Assembly: GCA_016929175.1 (NCBI GenBank)
Contig: JAFGJI010000245.1
Location: 1 to 13,508, forward strand
From: Thermoplasmatota archaeon
GTDB lineage: Archaea; Thermoplasmatota; Penumbrarchaeia; Penumbrarchaeales; Penumbrarchaeaceae
DNA: 13,508 bases
Reading direction: 5' to 3'
The position numbers were made by a program, and so were the translations under genes. This document shows positions 6,666-13,019 of this stretch, in pieces. Every line of letters starts with the position of its first letter. Positions within the stretch are counted from its first letter, which is position 1. The notes under the pieces are model-generated. The model searched no databases and was not told the origin of the DNA. It saw only the letters and a list, made by a program, of their open reading frames with translations.

Positions 6666-7388
6666 TTAACGGTCCTTCCTTTTTCTGGTCATGAGCACAA
6701 CCGAGACGAACGCGGCAAAGATTGCTATGGCGATCGAGAAACCGGGGGTCTTGTCATCATCGTCCACTGACTGTTCATCATCATCTGTCGAGTCGTCATC
6801 GGTGGTGATATCGTCATCCGGCGGGTCTCCCCGGGGGAAAGGTGCATTGTCCTCCCCGAAAAGATAGTTGAGGGAGTCGGTGACCGTTATCGCTGGAGAA
6901 GAGAACCTCTGAAGGGTAGAGACGGCGAGGTCGCTTACCTTCTCGTAGTTACCCATGTAAGAATAATCGATCCTTATGGTCATCTTCGAACCGGATATCG
7001 TGTAGTCCTCTTCCGGATAGGGGAAGCTCCTGTCCTCTGTGTAGATGGTGACATGACCTGATTCATTTAATTGGAAGCTCAGTTCGGCCAATGATTCGTC
7101 ACCGTCAAGGTCCAGAAGGATGACATATTTGTTGGTTCCTCCATCCCCGTATGAACCGGTGACCGTCCCTTTCACGGTCATCTCGACAACAATGGGAAAG
7201 GATGAATCGTCACATGTTACTTTCAGGATATCTATGTCATCTTCATGTCCCGTTGCATCACCATAGCGGATGAAATCTGATCCTTCATCCTCATAGGTGA
7301 TGATCGTCTCTTGCGCGAGGGTGTGGATGGGCAGCAAGAACATGACCAATGTCGATGCTATTAGGAATGAAGGGGGTCTCCACATCAT
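6666..7388 (-). CDS. Secreted surface protein with Asp-rich stalk and PGF-CTERM-like tail
   Basis: A 240-residue exported protein. A signal peptide covers about residues 1-25 (ending HTLAQ). The ectodomain (26-185) looks all-beta, with strand-like segments such as KYVILLDLDGDE and MTIRIDYSYMG that recall CBM9/DOMON-type sandwiches (tentative). An Asp/Thr-rich spacer (about 190-212, runs of DDD) leads to TPGF (214-217), a short hydrophobic helix (218-233) and a basic RKRKDR end. The order spacer, PGF, helix, Arg/Lys cluster is that of PGF-CTERM signals processed by archaeosortase A, with transfer to a lipid anchor. No archaeosortase is in the window. MM at the start leaves two possible ATGs; GAGG precedes them. 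The broken membrane-protein gene lies directly downstream. Confidence 0.82.
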   Translation of the reverse strand: MMWRPPSFLIASTLVMFLLPIHTLAQETIITYEDEGSDFIRYGDATGHEDDIDILKVTCDDSSFPIVVEMTVKGTVTGSYGDGGTNKYVILLDLDGDESLAELSFQLNESGHVTIYTEDRSFPYPEEDYTISGSKMTIRIDYSYMGNYEKVSDLAVSTLQRFSSPAITVTDSLNYLFGEDNAPFPRGDPPDDDITTDDDSTDDDEQSVDDDDKTPGFSIAIAIFAAFVSVVLMTRKRKDR

Positions 7389-7421
7389 TGTGCCTCGCTT
7401 TTACATGGTATTTGGTTTGGA

Positions 7422-7433
7422 GGTATAAATCCA
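7422..7433 (-). promoter_or_regulatory. Putative TATA box of the PGF-CTERM-like gene
   Basis: On the minus strand the string reads GGATTTATACCT, about 40 bases before the ATG at 7388. This implies a leader of about 15 bases carrying the GAGG sequence. Confidence 0.45.
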
Positions 7434-7474
7434 TGTCGCGTGCATAAAACCTGCTTCATTCAATATGCATGCAG

Positions 7475-7488
7475 GATATTTTTATAGA
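7475..7488 (+). promoter_or_regulatory. Putative TATA box of tRNA-Leu
   Basis: GATATTTTTATAGA lies about 30-40 bases before the first tRNA base. That spacing is normal for an archaeal tRNA promoter with a short 5' leader. A divergent promoter for the minus-strand surface gene lies just to the left. Confidence 0.5.
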
Positions 7489-7517
7489 TGCACGACCTAT
7501 TCCGGTCCCCCAGAAAT

Positions 7518-7599
7518 GCGAGGGTAGCCAAGCGGTTAACGGCGGCAGACTCAAGATCTGCTCCTTAGTGGTCCGTCGGTTCGAATCCGGCCCCTCGCA
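7518..7599 (+). tRNA. tRNA-Leu, anticodon CAA
   Basis: A complete class II tRNA of 82 bases can be folded by eye. The acceptor stem pairs GCGAGGG (7518-7524) with CCCTCGC (7592-7598), with A73 at 7599. The D stem is GCC/GGC with loop containing GG. The anticodon stem GCAGA/TCTGC encloses loop CTCAAGA, with anticodon CAA at 7552-7554, reading UUG leucine codons. A long variable arm of about 13 bases (7562-7574) fits tRNA-Leu. The T arm has GTCGG/CCGGC around TTCGAAT. The CCA end is not encoded (TCC follows A73), so it must be added after transcription. No intron is present. Confidence 0.95.
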
Positions 7600-7602
7600 T
7601 CC

Positions 7603-7642
7603 ATTCTGTTGAAATCCAGCATTTTTTCAACTGAAACAGAAT
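7603..7642 (+). terminator. Hairpin and T-tract after tRNA-Leu
   Basis: Immediately after the tRNA, ATTCTGTT (7603-7610) can pair with AACAGAAT (7635-7642). The alternative GTTGAAA (7608-7614) can pair with TTTCAAC (7625-7631). The loop region holds six T in a row (7622-7627). This fits a U-tract terminator; the nested inverted repeat may help 3' processing. Confidence 0.5.
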
Positions 7643-7714
7643 TCGAGGGGGGAAAGATCCGGACCTGTTCCTGGCACTTCCATTTCCCTCCCTGTTACGA
7701 ACCAAAATGAAATG

Positions 7715-7725
7715 CTATTTATACT
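7715..7725 (+). promoter_or_regulatory. Putative TATA box of the fibronectin-III protein gene
   Basis: CTATTTATACT sits over the most upstream in-frame ATG (7712) and about 37 bases before the ATG at 7757. Transcription should therefore begin downstream of 7712, which rules that ATG out as the main start. Confidence 0.5.
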
Positions 7726-7756
7726 TCCATTCGAGTTGTCAGCTGGAGTTGATGAG

Positions 7757-8785
7757 ATGCTCTCACGATCCCCGATGACCATTATACTTGTCGCTGTTAT
7801 GACCTCTGTTCTGCTGGTCTCGTTCGGTAACTCACAGTCACCTGATGGGCCTTTGCCTGATGCCCCCGTGGATCTGAGCGCTTCCTTCAATGCCGGGAGT
7901 ATCCATCTTTCGTGGTCCCCACCAACCTACACGGGTGCCTCTTACATCGAGAGCTATCTCATCTACCGCGGAGAGTACCCCGGTTCGGAGGTATACTACC
8001 AGGAGACCACATCCACGGAGTTCGATGATACCGGTATAGAAGGAGGCAGGACCTACTACTATCAGGTTTCGGCAAGGAACTCCGCTGGCGAGGGGGGGAG
8101 GTCCTACGAGGTCTCGGTCGACACGCAACCGCCAACATGGACCGTTTCGGGTCGCTGTACCGAGGAAGGGTCCATGGACGGTATCTCGGGCACCCACATC
8201 ACCTTCGATGAACAGAGCCCCCCCTATCTGTCCTTCGAAACCTGGACCGACAACTCAGGGTCCTACAGCAAAGAACTTCCTGAAGGCAACTACAGGGCAA
8301 GACTGGAAGCGGACGGTTACAGGTCCGAGGAGGATTATTTCAACGTGCAAGGCCCGATGCAGAGGGACTTCACACTGGAGAAGGAGGGGGACGATGAGGG
8401 GGATGAGGAAAAGTTCAACTGGACCGAGATCCTGGGCATCGATGAGGATGAAATAAAGGATTTCGCGATGACCGCGGTGATCATCGTCTCCTCGATCCTC
8501 CTTCTCATTCCGATCACATTCCTGTTCATCATACTCTTCCTCCTTTTGATCTTCATAAGGCTGGGAAAGGTTAGAAAGGAGATAAGGGCCAAGAACGAAC
8601 GCGAAGGCGTCTTCCTTTCCAAGAGGCGAAGGAAAAAGTACGAGCGGAAAATGGAGGAGAGCAACGCTTCCAGGGAAAAGAAGGAGAAGTCCTCACCCAC
8701 CACTAAAAAAGAGGAGGCTTCCGCACCTTCCAAGAAGAAGAAGCCCACCGCCACTGTTGAGGAAATATCGAAAGAGGAGGACTGA
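7757..8785 (+). CDS. Membrane-anchored surface protein with fibronectin-III and carboxypeptidase-regulatory-like domains
   Basis: A 342-residue exported protein. A signal peptide (1-25, core MTIILVAVMTSVLLVSF) precedes a fibronectin type III domain at about 35-123; typical marks are PDAPVDLSAS, IHLSWSPP and TYYYQVSARNSAGEG. Residues 128-210 form a second beta domain of the carboxypeptidase-regulatory/CNA-B type (TDNSGSYSKELPEGNYRARL and GYRSEEDYF). A short acidic linker leads to a long transmembrane helix (about 236-268). The cytoplasmic tail of about 70 residues is very rich in Lys/Arg/Glu and ends KEED. Such proteins usually mediate adhesion or cell-surface assembly. The start at 7757 is chosen because the TATA-like box overlaps the ATG at 7712 and GGAG lies eight bases before 7757. 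The tRNA-Leu gene is upstream; asparaginase follows behind its own promoter. Confidence 0.85.
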   Translation: MLSRSPMTIILVAVMTSVLLVSFGNSQSPDGPLPDAPVDLSASFNAGSIHLSWSPPTYTGASYIESYLIYRGEYPGSEVYYQETTSTEFDDTGIEGGRTYYYQVSARNSAGEGGRSYEVSVDTQPPTWTVSGRCTEEGSMDGISGTHITFDEQSPPYLSFETWTDNSGSYSKELPEGNYRARLEADGYRSEEDYFNVQGPMQRDFTLEKEGDDEGDEEKFNWTEILGIDEDEIKDFAMTAVIIVSSILLLIPITFLFIILFLLLIFIRLGKVRKEIRAKNEREGVFLSKRRRKKYERKMEESNASREKKEKSSPTTKKEEASAPSKKKKPTATVEEISKEED

Positions 8786-8826
8786 GGAGCCGTACGGACC
8801 CTCTTCTTTATCCGTAAATCAAAACC

Positions 8827-8839
8827 GATTATTATATCC
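8827..8839 (+). promoter_or_regulatory. Putative TATA box of the asparaginase gene
   Basis: GATTATTATATCC is centred about 24 bases before the ATG at 8857. The predicted transcript would start at or next to that ATG, so this is a likely leaderless mRNA. Confidence 0.5.
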
Positions 8840-8856
8840 TCGACAATCCCCGGACC

Positions 8857-9888
8857 ATGTTCCTTGAAGAGTTCAGACGGGGTGCTATGTCATGGGGTCC
8901 CGGAAAGCACATGGTCGTGGAGGAGCGCAACGGTCTGATAGAAGCGTTCCATGAAGCACACATCGCTGTCGTTGACGGGTCAGGAAGGATCCTCTATTCG
9001 AGCGGGGACCCCCGTCATATCGCCTATACCCGCTCCTGCATCAAACCCATCCAGGCTCTTCCTCTTCTCTATACGGGCGCGGCGGAGCACTACGCTCTGA
9101 CAGAAAAGGAGATCGCCGTCATCAGCGGTTCGCACTCGGGAGAGCCGGAGCATCTTGCCGCCGTCAGGTCCATATTAAAGAAAGCGGGGTTGGACGAAAG
9201 CTACCTGAAGTGCCATGGCCATGTCCCCTTCAACAAGGAGCAGGCAAGGTTGATAGGAGAGGATTTCTCCTCGATACATGATAACTGCTCCGGAAAGCAT
9301 GCCGGGGCATTGACTGCCTGCATGTACAACGGGTGGGACCTGGATTCATACACCGACTTCGAGCATCCATTGACCAGGGAGATCGTGAGGACCATATCGT
9401 CCCTGACGGGGCTGGACCATGATGACGTATACCTTGGGGTCGATGGCTGCGATATACCGAACTTCGCTGTTCCGATGGACTCCATGGCCCGGCTCTTTGC
9501 CCTTCTGGCAGATCCGGGAAACGGCCCCCTGAAGCTGCACCTCGCGACACTGGGGCGATCGATGATGAAGAACCCGTATATGGTGGCTGGAACGGACAGG
9601 TTCGATACAATACTGATGAAGGACTTCCCAAATAGGGTCCTCTCCAAAGCGGGAGCTGTTGGCCTGCAGACCCTGTCCGCCTTTACCGATGATGATTGGG
9701 TGGGGATATCCATAAAACTTGTGGATGGCGCCTATTCTTCCGCTCTCCCGCTAGTGACATATCATGTGCTTTCGGAACTCGGTATCAAAAGCACCACCGA
9801 AAACCGATATACGAAACCCCTGGTCACGACCCGGTCGGGCAAGGTAGTGGGTGCCATGCATTCCTTTGGATCCTTGAAAGAACACTGA
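8857..9888 (+). CDS. L-asparaginase II family (zinc-binding, Rhizobium etli type)
   Basis: A 343-residue member of the Asparaginase_II family, which hydrolyses L-asparagine to aspartate and ammonia and is unrelated to the E. coli AnsA/AnsB fold. By comparison with R. etli ReAV, the nucleophile pair S60-x-x-K63 (RSCIKPIQALPL), the second serine region (ISGSHSGEPEH, 89-99) and K264 (SKAGAVGL) are present. So are the zinc-site residues C144 and K147 (DNCSGKHAG) and D196 and C198 (GVDGCDIPNF). The fold blocks NPYMVAGTDRFDT and KDGAYS-like VDGAYSSALP also fit. All key residues are intact and the length is normal. There is no signal peptide, so it is cytoplasmic. The ATG at 8857 is supported by a TATA box at leaderless spacing; ATGs at 8887 and 8911 are alternatives. 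It probably serves amino-acid catabolism together with the lysine pair downstream, though a separate promoter lies between. Confidence 0.93.
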   Translation: MFLEEFRRGAMSWGPGKHMVVEERNGLIEAFHEAHIAVVDGSGRILYSSGDPRHIAYTRSCIKPIQALPLLYTGAAEHYALTEKEIAVISGSHSGEPEHLAAVRSILKKAGLDESYLKCHGHVPFNKEQARLIGEDFSSIHDNCSGKHAGALTACMYNGWDLDSYTDFEHPLTREIVRTISSLTGLDHDDVYLGVDGCDIPNFAVPMDSMARLFALLADPGNGPLKLHLATLGRSMMKNPYMVAGTDRFDTILMKDFPNRVLSKAGAVGLQTLSAFTDDDWVGISIKLVDGAYSSALPLVTYHVLSELGIKSTTENRYTKPLVTTRSGKVVGAMHSFGSLKEH

Positions 9889-9909
9889 TCAAGAACCTTG
9901 TACATCCAA

Positions 9910-9922
9910 AATCTATTATAAT
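9910..9922 (+). promoter_or_regulatory. Putative TATA box of the GIY-YIG-like gene
   Basis: AATCTATTATAAT lies about 37 bases before the ATG at 9954 in the 65-base gap after asparaginase. This predicts a short leader holding GGGTGAGG. Confidence 0.45.
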
Positions 9923-9953
9923 CACGATCTCCTATTCTCCCCGGGTGAGGAAC

Positions 9954-10256
9954 ATGATCATGGAGTTCACCTATTATCCATATACGGCCAAGAATGTGGA
10001 GAAGGTGGAGGAGAGATGGGGCGTTTACAAACTTTCGGACGGCCTGAAGAAAATAGTCTTCCTTGGACGAGGGAACATATGCAAACACCTGAGCAAGCAC
10101 CTGCCGGATGGCCCCAGCCCGGCGGAAGATGTAAAATATTTCTCCGTCGAGTACTTCGACACGAGTGACGAAGCCTACGACTCATGGGAAGAACAGATGA
10201 GAAGCCACTACAGCCGTTTCGGCAGATACCCAAAATACAATAAGCCCATTGATTGA
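9954..10256 (+). CDS. Small GIY-YIG-like protein with altered catalytic positions
   Basis: A 100-residue protein. The ATG at 9954 follows GGGTGAGG closely; a second ATG at 9960 is possible. The frame is open further upstream into the asparaginase gene, but that part is a shadow. The arrangement GVYKLSD (23-29), IVFLGRGN (34-41), an EE pair (79-80) and RYPKYNK (91-97) follows the order GIY, YIG, Glu, PxxN of the GIY-YIG nuclease fold (UvrC N-domain, Slx4-partner and homing nucleases). The tyrosine of the first motif is kept, but the YIG tyrosine is Phe. The helix that normally carries the catalytic Arg reads NICKHLSKHL, with no Arg. It may be a weak nuclease or a non-catalytic member. It lies between asparaginase and the lysine genes, with no obvious link to them. 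Confidence 0.6.
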   Translation: MIMEFTYYPYTAKNVEKVEERWGVYKLSDGLKKIVFLGRGNICKHLSKHLPDGPSPAEDVKYFSVEYFDTSDEAYDSWEEQMRSHYSRFGRYPKYNKPID

Positions 10257-10279
10257 TACACGGACCTTGGATACGACAT

Positions 10280-10306
10280 CGGACATATCGGTCCGCTGAT
10301 TTTCCT
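10280..10306 (+). terminator. Weak hairpin with T-rich tail
   Basis: CGGAC (10280-10284) and GTCCG (10291-10295) can form a five-base stem, followed a few bases later by GATTTTCCTT. It is placed after the GIY-YIG-like gene and before the LKR promoter. Confidence 0.3.
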
Positions 10307-10316
10307 TGACAACTGG

Positions 10317-10328
10317 ACCATAAATACC
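10317..10328 (+). promoter_or_regulatory. Putative TATA box of the LKR-SDH operon
   Basis: ACCATAAATACC lies about 37 bases before the ATG at 10360. Transcription would start near 10349, giving a leader of roughly ten bases. Confidence 0.4.
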
Positions 10329-10359
10329 ACAGAACCCAAGCGCTCAGGATGTGCATACC

Positions 10360-11679
10360 ATGTCAAACCGAATAGGCATCAGAAGGGAGAGCAAGAACAG
10401 ATGGGAGATGAGGGCCCCTCTCACTCCGGAACATGTACTCAGGCTCGTTAATGATTATGACATTGAATTCACGGTCCAACCCTCCGATCTTCGTATATTC
10501 CCCAACGAGAGTTACGAAGACGCGGGTGCCAGAGTGAACGAGGTGTTGGAGGGTACGGATATCATCCTGGGTATCAAGGAGATTCCCCTCCACGAGATAG
10601 AGGGCGGGAAGACCTATCTGCTGTTCTCTCACACCATCAAAGGACAGCACCACAATATGCCCATGTTGAGGAAGTTCATGGATAGGGGCTGCACCCTGTT
10701 CGATTACGAGAGGATAGTCGATGAAAAGAACAGAAGGCTGATATTCTTTGGAAGGCACGCTGGGATGGCAGGGCTGGTGGATACGCTCTGGGCATTGGGG
10801 AGGAGGCTCGAATGGGAAGGAATGCGAAATCCGTTCTCTTCGGTGATGAAGGCACATGAATATGGAGACCTTGCCAGTATAAGGGAGCACATATCCTCGA
10901 TCGGGAGGTTGATAGCCACTCATGGAATACCTTATTCGCTTAGGCCGTTCGTAATTGGAATAGCGGGTTCCGGGAACGTTTCCCAGGGAGTGCAGGAGAT
11001 ACTTGACCTCCTCCCCGTCAGAGAGGTCAAACCCAGCGAACTCCCGTCGCTCAAGAAGAGGAAGGATTCCGGGACCATCATCTACAAGGTCATCTTCAAC
11101 GAGTGGGACATGGTCGAGCCGGTAGAGGAAGGGAAGACGTTCGACCTGCAGGAGTACTACCGCGATCCGGCACTCTACCGACCGGTTTTCGTTCAATATC
11201 TGCCGTACCTGCATGTTCTCATGAACTGCATCTACTGGGATGCAAGGTATCCGAGGCTGCTCACCAAGGAGAACGCCAGGAAGCTGTATTCCGACCACAG
11301 GTCCCCCAATCTTCGGATAATAGGGGATATCAGCTGCGACATCGAGGGAGCAATAGAGCCAACGGTAAAGGCAACCAACCCGGAATCCCCCGTGTTCGTT
11401 TACGACCCGTGGGAGGATAAACCCATTCCGGGATGGAAAGGTACCGGCCCCGTGGTACTGGCCGTCGATAATCTGCCGTGTGAGATACCGTTGGAATCTT
11501 CGGAATATTTCGGGGATAAGCTCAAGGAGTTCATACCTTCACTGGCCAACGCCGATATGGGGTCCGGGATCGAGGGGCTCAAACTGCCGACACCTCTGAT
11601 GAAATCCCTGATATTGTACAAGGGTGAGCTGACGAAAAACTACCAATATTTGAATGGATACATTGGAGGTGAAGGGTGA
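10360..11679 (+). CDS. Lysine-ketoglutarate reductase (saccharopine-forming), LKR half of a split AASS
   Basis: A 439-residue protein that aligns along its whole length with the N-terminal half of animal alpha-aminoadipate semialdehyde synthase. It should condense lysine with 2-oxoglutarate and reduce the product to saccharopine with NAD(P)H. Shared blocks are GIRRESKNRWEMRAPLTPEH (6-25), GIKEIP with K73, FSHTIKGQ with H91, FGRHAGMAG, the dinucleotide-binding GIAGSGNVSQG (200-210), CIYWDARYPRLLT, GDISCDIEGAIE and DNLPCEIPLESSEYFGD. K73 and H91 match the Lys/His pair that is catalytic in yeast Lys1. The domain is complete. The frame can be read from a GTG at 10351, but AGGA and the TATA position favour the ATG at 10360. 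The stop overlaps the SDH start by one base, so the two are translationally coupled. Confidence 0.92.
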   Translation: MSNRIGIRRESKNRWEMRAPLTPEHVLRLVNDYDIEFTVQPSDLRIFPNESYEDAGARVNEVLEGTDIILGIKEIPLHEIEGGKTYLLFSHTIKGQHHNMPMLRKFMDRGCTLFDYERIVDEKNRRLIFFGRHAGMAGLVDTLWALGRRLEWEGMRNPFSSVMKAHEYGDLASIREHISSIGRLIATHGIPYSLRPFVIGIAGSGNVSQGVQEILDLLPVREVKPSELPSLKKRKDSGTIIYKVIFNEWDMVEPVEEGKTFDLQEYYRDPALYRPVFVQYLPYLHVLMNCIYWDARYPRLLTKENARKLYSDHRSPNLRIIGDISCDIEGAIEPTVKATNPESPVFVYDPWEDKPIPGWKGTGPVVLAVDNLPCEIPLESSEYFGDKLKEFIPSLANADMGSGIEGLKLPTPLMKSLILYKGELTKNYQYLNGYIGGEG

Positions 11680-12968
11680 TGAAAAATGTTCTTGTACTCG
11701 GAGCGGGGCTTGTCGCCAGACCTCTGGTCAGATATCTTCTGGACAAGGCTGGTTTCCAAGTCACGGTAGCAAGCAGGACCGTTGACAAGGGAGAGACCAT
11801 GATAGCGGGACACCCGCACGGGACCGCGAAAAGGTTCGATGTCTCCAAGGATGGAAACCTGAAGGAGATGGTCTCCGAACACGATCTGGTGGTCTCCCTC
11901 CTTCCTTACAATTATCATCCCCGTGTTGCCCGGGCGGCCATCGATTCCGGTAAGCACATGGTCACAACATCGTATGTAAGTGAGGGAATGAAAGAGCTTG
12001 ACCGGGAAGCGAAGGATGCCGGTGTCCTCCTCATCAACGAGATGGGGCTGGACCCTGGTATTGACCACATGGAAGCTCAGAGGGTCATCGACGAAGTGCA
12101 CCAAGAGGGGGGGAAGGTCGAAGAGTTCATCTCCTACTGCGGAGGACTGCCTGCTCCGGAGGCCAATACCAATCCCTGGGGATACAAGTTCTCATGGAGC
12201 CCACGAGGGGTCGTTCTCGCCAGCAGGAACAATGCCAGGTTCCGGAGGGACGGGGTGGATGTCGAGATCCCCGGAAGCGAACTCTTCGCGAACTACGAGC
12301 TTGTAGAAGTAGAAGGACTGGGTACCTTCGAGGGCTACCCGAACCGCAACTCGGTCCCATACGGGGACATATACGGCATACCGGATGCGAACACCATACT
12401 CAGGGGGACCCTCCGCAACAGGGGCTGGTGTGATACCTGGAAGGGACTTCATGACATCGGCATGCTCGAGGAGGTCAGCCCGCAGGCCGAGGATTACTAC
12501 ACCATGATCGACCAGCTTGTACCGGGACGTGGTGACCTCAGGGACAGATCGAAGGCATTTATCAGGACAAGGGACAATGATCTCGTGGTCAGGAACTGGG
12601 AGTGGCTGGGCCTCCTCGACGACAGATACCTGCTGGACCACACGAGCAGGTTGGATGCCTTGAGCTCCCTTCTGCAGGAGAAGCTCTACTATGACAGGGA
12701 CGAAAGGGACATGGTCGTGCTCCAGCATACCTTCAATGTGGCCCTGGGAGGAGAGAAGAGGACACTTAGGTCCACCATGATAGATTTTGGGGTCCCAGGG
12801 GGAGACTCTGCCATGTCGAGAACGGTCGGGATACCTGCAGCTATTGGGGTGGAGCTTGTATTGAAAGGGAGATTGGACCATCTCGATGGTGTCATCATAC
12901 CGACCCTGCCGGAGATATACGTACCGGCACTTGAAGAGCTGAAGAAACAGGGTATCTTCTTCAAATAA
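11679..12968 (+). CDS. Saccharopine dehydrogenase (glutamate-forming), SDH half of a split AASS
   Basis: A 429-residue protein matching the C-terminal half of animal AASS and yeast Lys9. It oxidises saccharopine to glutamate and alpha-aminoadipate semialdehyde with NAD(P)+. Visible are the Rossmann LVLGAGLVARPL (5-16), SLLPYNYHP (73-81), TTSYVSEGM, EMGLDPGIDHM (121-131), the hallmark ISYCGGLPAPE (151-161) followed by NPWGYKFSWSP (165-175), LEGYPNR-like FEGYPNR (218-223), YGI (232), ILRGTLR (240-246) and a C-terminal PEIYVPALEELKKQGI. Length and motifs are complete. The ATG at 11679 shares its A with the LKR stop (TGATG) and has a full GGAGGTGA site six bases upstream; the GTG at 11676 is less likely. 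The gene order equals the domain order of the fused animal enzyme. Confidence 0.94.
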   Translation: MKNVLVLGAGLVARPLVRYLLDKAGFQVTVASRTVDKGETMIAGHPHGTAKRFDVSKDGNLKEMVSEHDLVVSLLPYNYHPRVARAAIDSGKHMVTTSYVSEGMKELDREAKDAGVLLINEMGLDPGIDHMEAQRVIDEVHQEGGKVEEFISYCGGLPAPEANTNPWGYKFSWSPRGVVLASRNNARFRRDGVDVEIPGSELFANYELVEVEGLGTFEGYPNRNSVPYGDIYGIPDANTILRGTLRNRGWCDTWKGLHDIGMLEEVSPQAEDYYTMIDQLVPGRGDLRDRSKAFIRTRDNDLVVRNWEWLGLLDDRYLLDHTSRLDALSSLLQEKLYYDRDERDMVVLQHTFNVALGGEKRTLRSTMIDFGVPGGDSAMSRTVGIPAAIGVELVLKGRLDHLDGVIIPTLPEIYVPALEELKKQGIFFK

Positions 12969-12996
12969 AAAAAAAGAGAGGGGCATGGTGCCCCTC
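12967..12996 (-). terminator. Intrinsic-type terminator of the minus-strand repeat-protein gene
   Basis: GAGGGGCA (12978-12985) and TGCCCCTC (12989-12996) form a perfect eight-base stem with a three-base loop. On the minus strand it is followed by TCTC and nine T residues (12975-12967). It lies 24 bases after the stop of the repeat protein and directly abuts the SDH stop codon on the other strand. On the plus strand there is no T-run after the hairpin, so it serves the minus strand. Confidence 0.7.
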
Positions 12997-13019
12997 GTCA
13001 TTACATCTGCGGGAGCTGT

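Noticed and set aside
7518..7599. tRNA-Leu as an integration (att) site
   Set aside because: No second copy of the tRNA 3' end, no integrase and no foreign-looking block are found in the window.
9696..9953. 86-residue N-terminal extension of the GIY-YIG-like gene
   Set aside because: It lies inside the asparaginase gene in another frame; the promoter and the GGGTGAGG site just before 9954 mark the true start.
10363..11298. 311-residue minus-strand ORF opposite LKR
   Set aside because: Shadow of a strongly supported LKR gene; no motif or ribosome binding site of its own.
12192..13001. 269-residue minus-strand ORF opposite SDH
   Set aside because: Antisense to SDH, and running through the terminator hairpin; no protein features.
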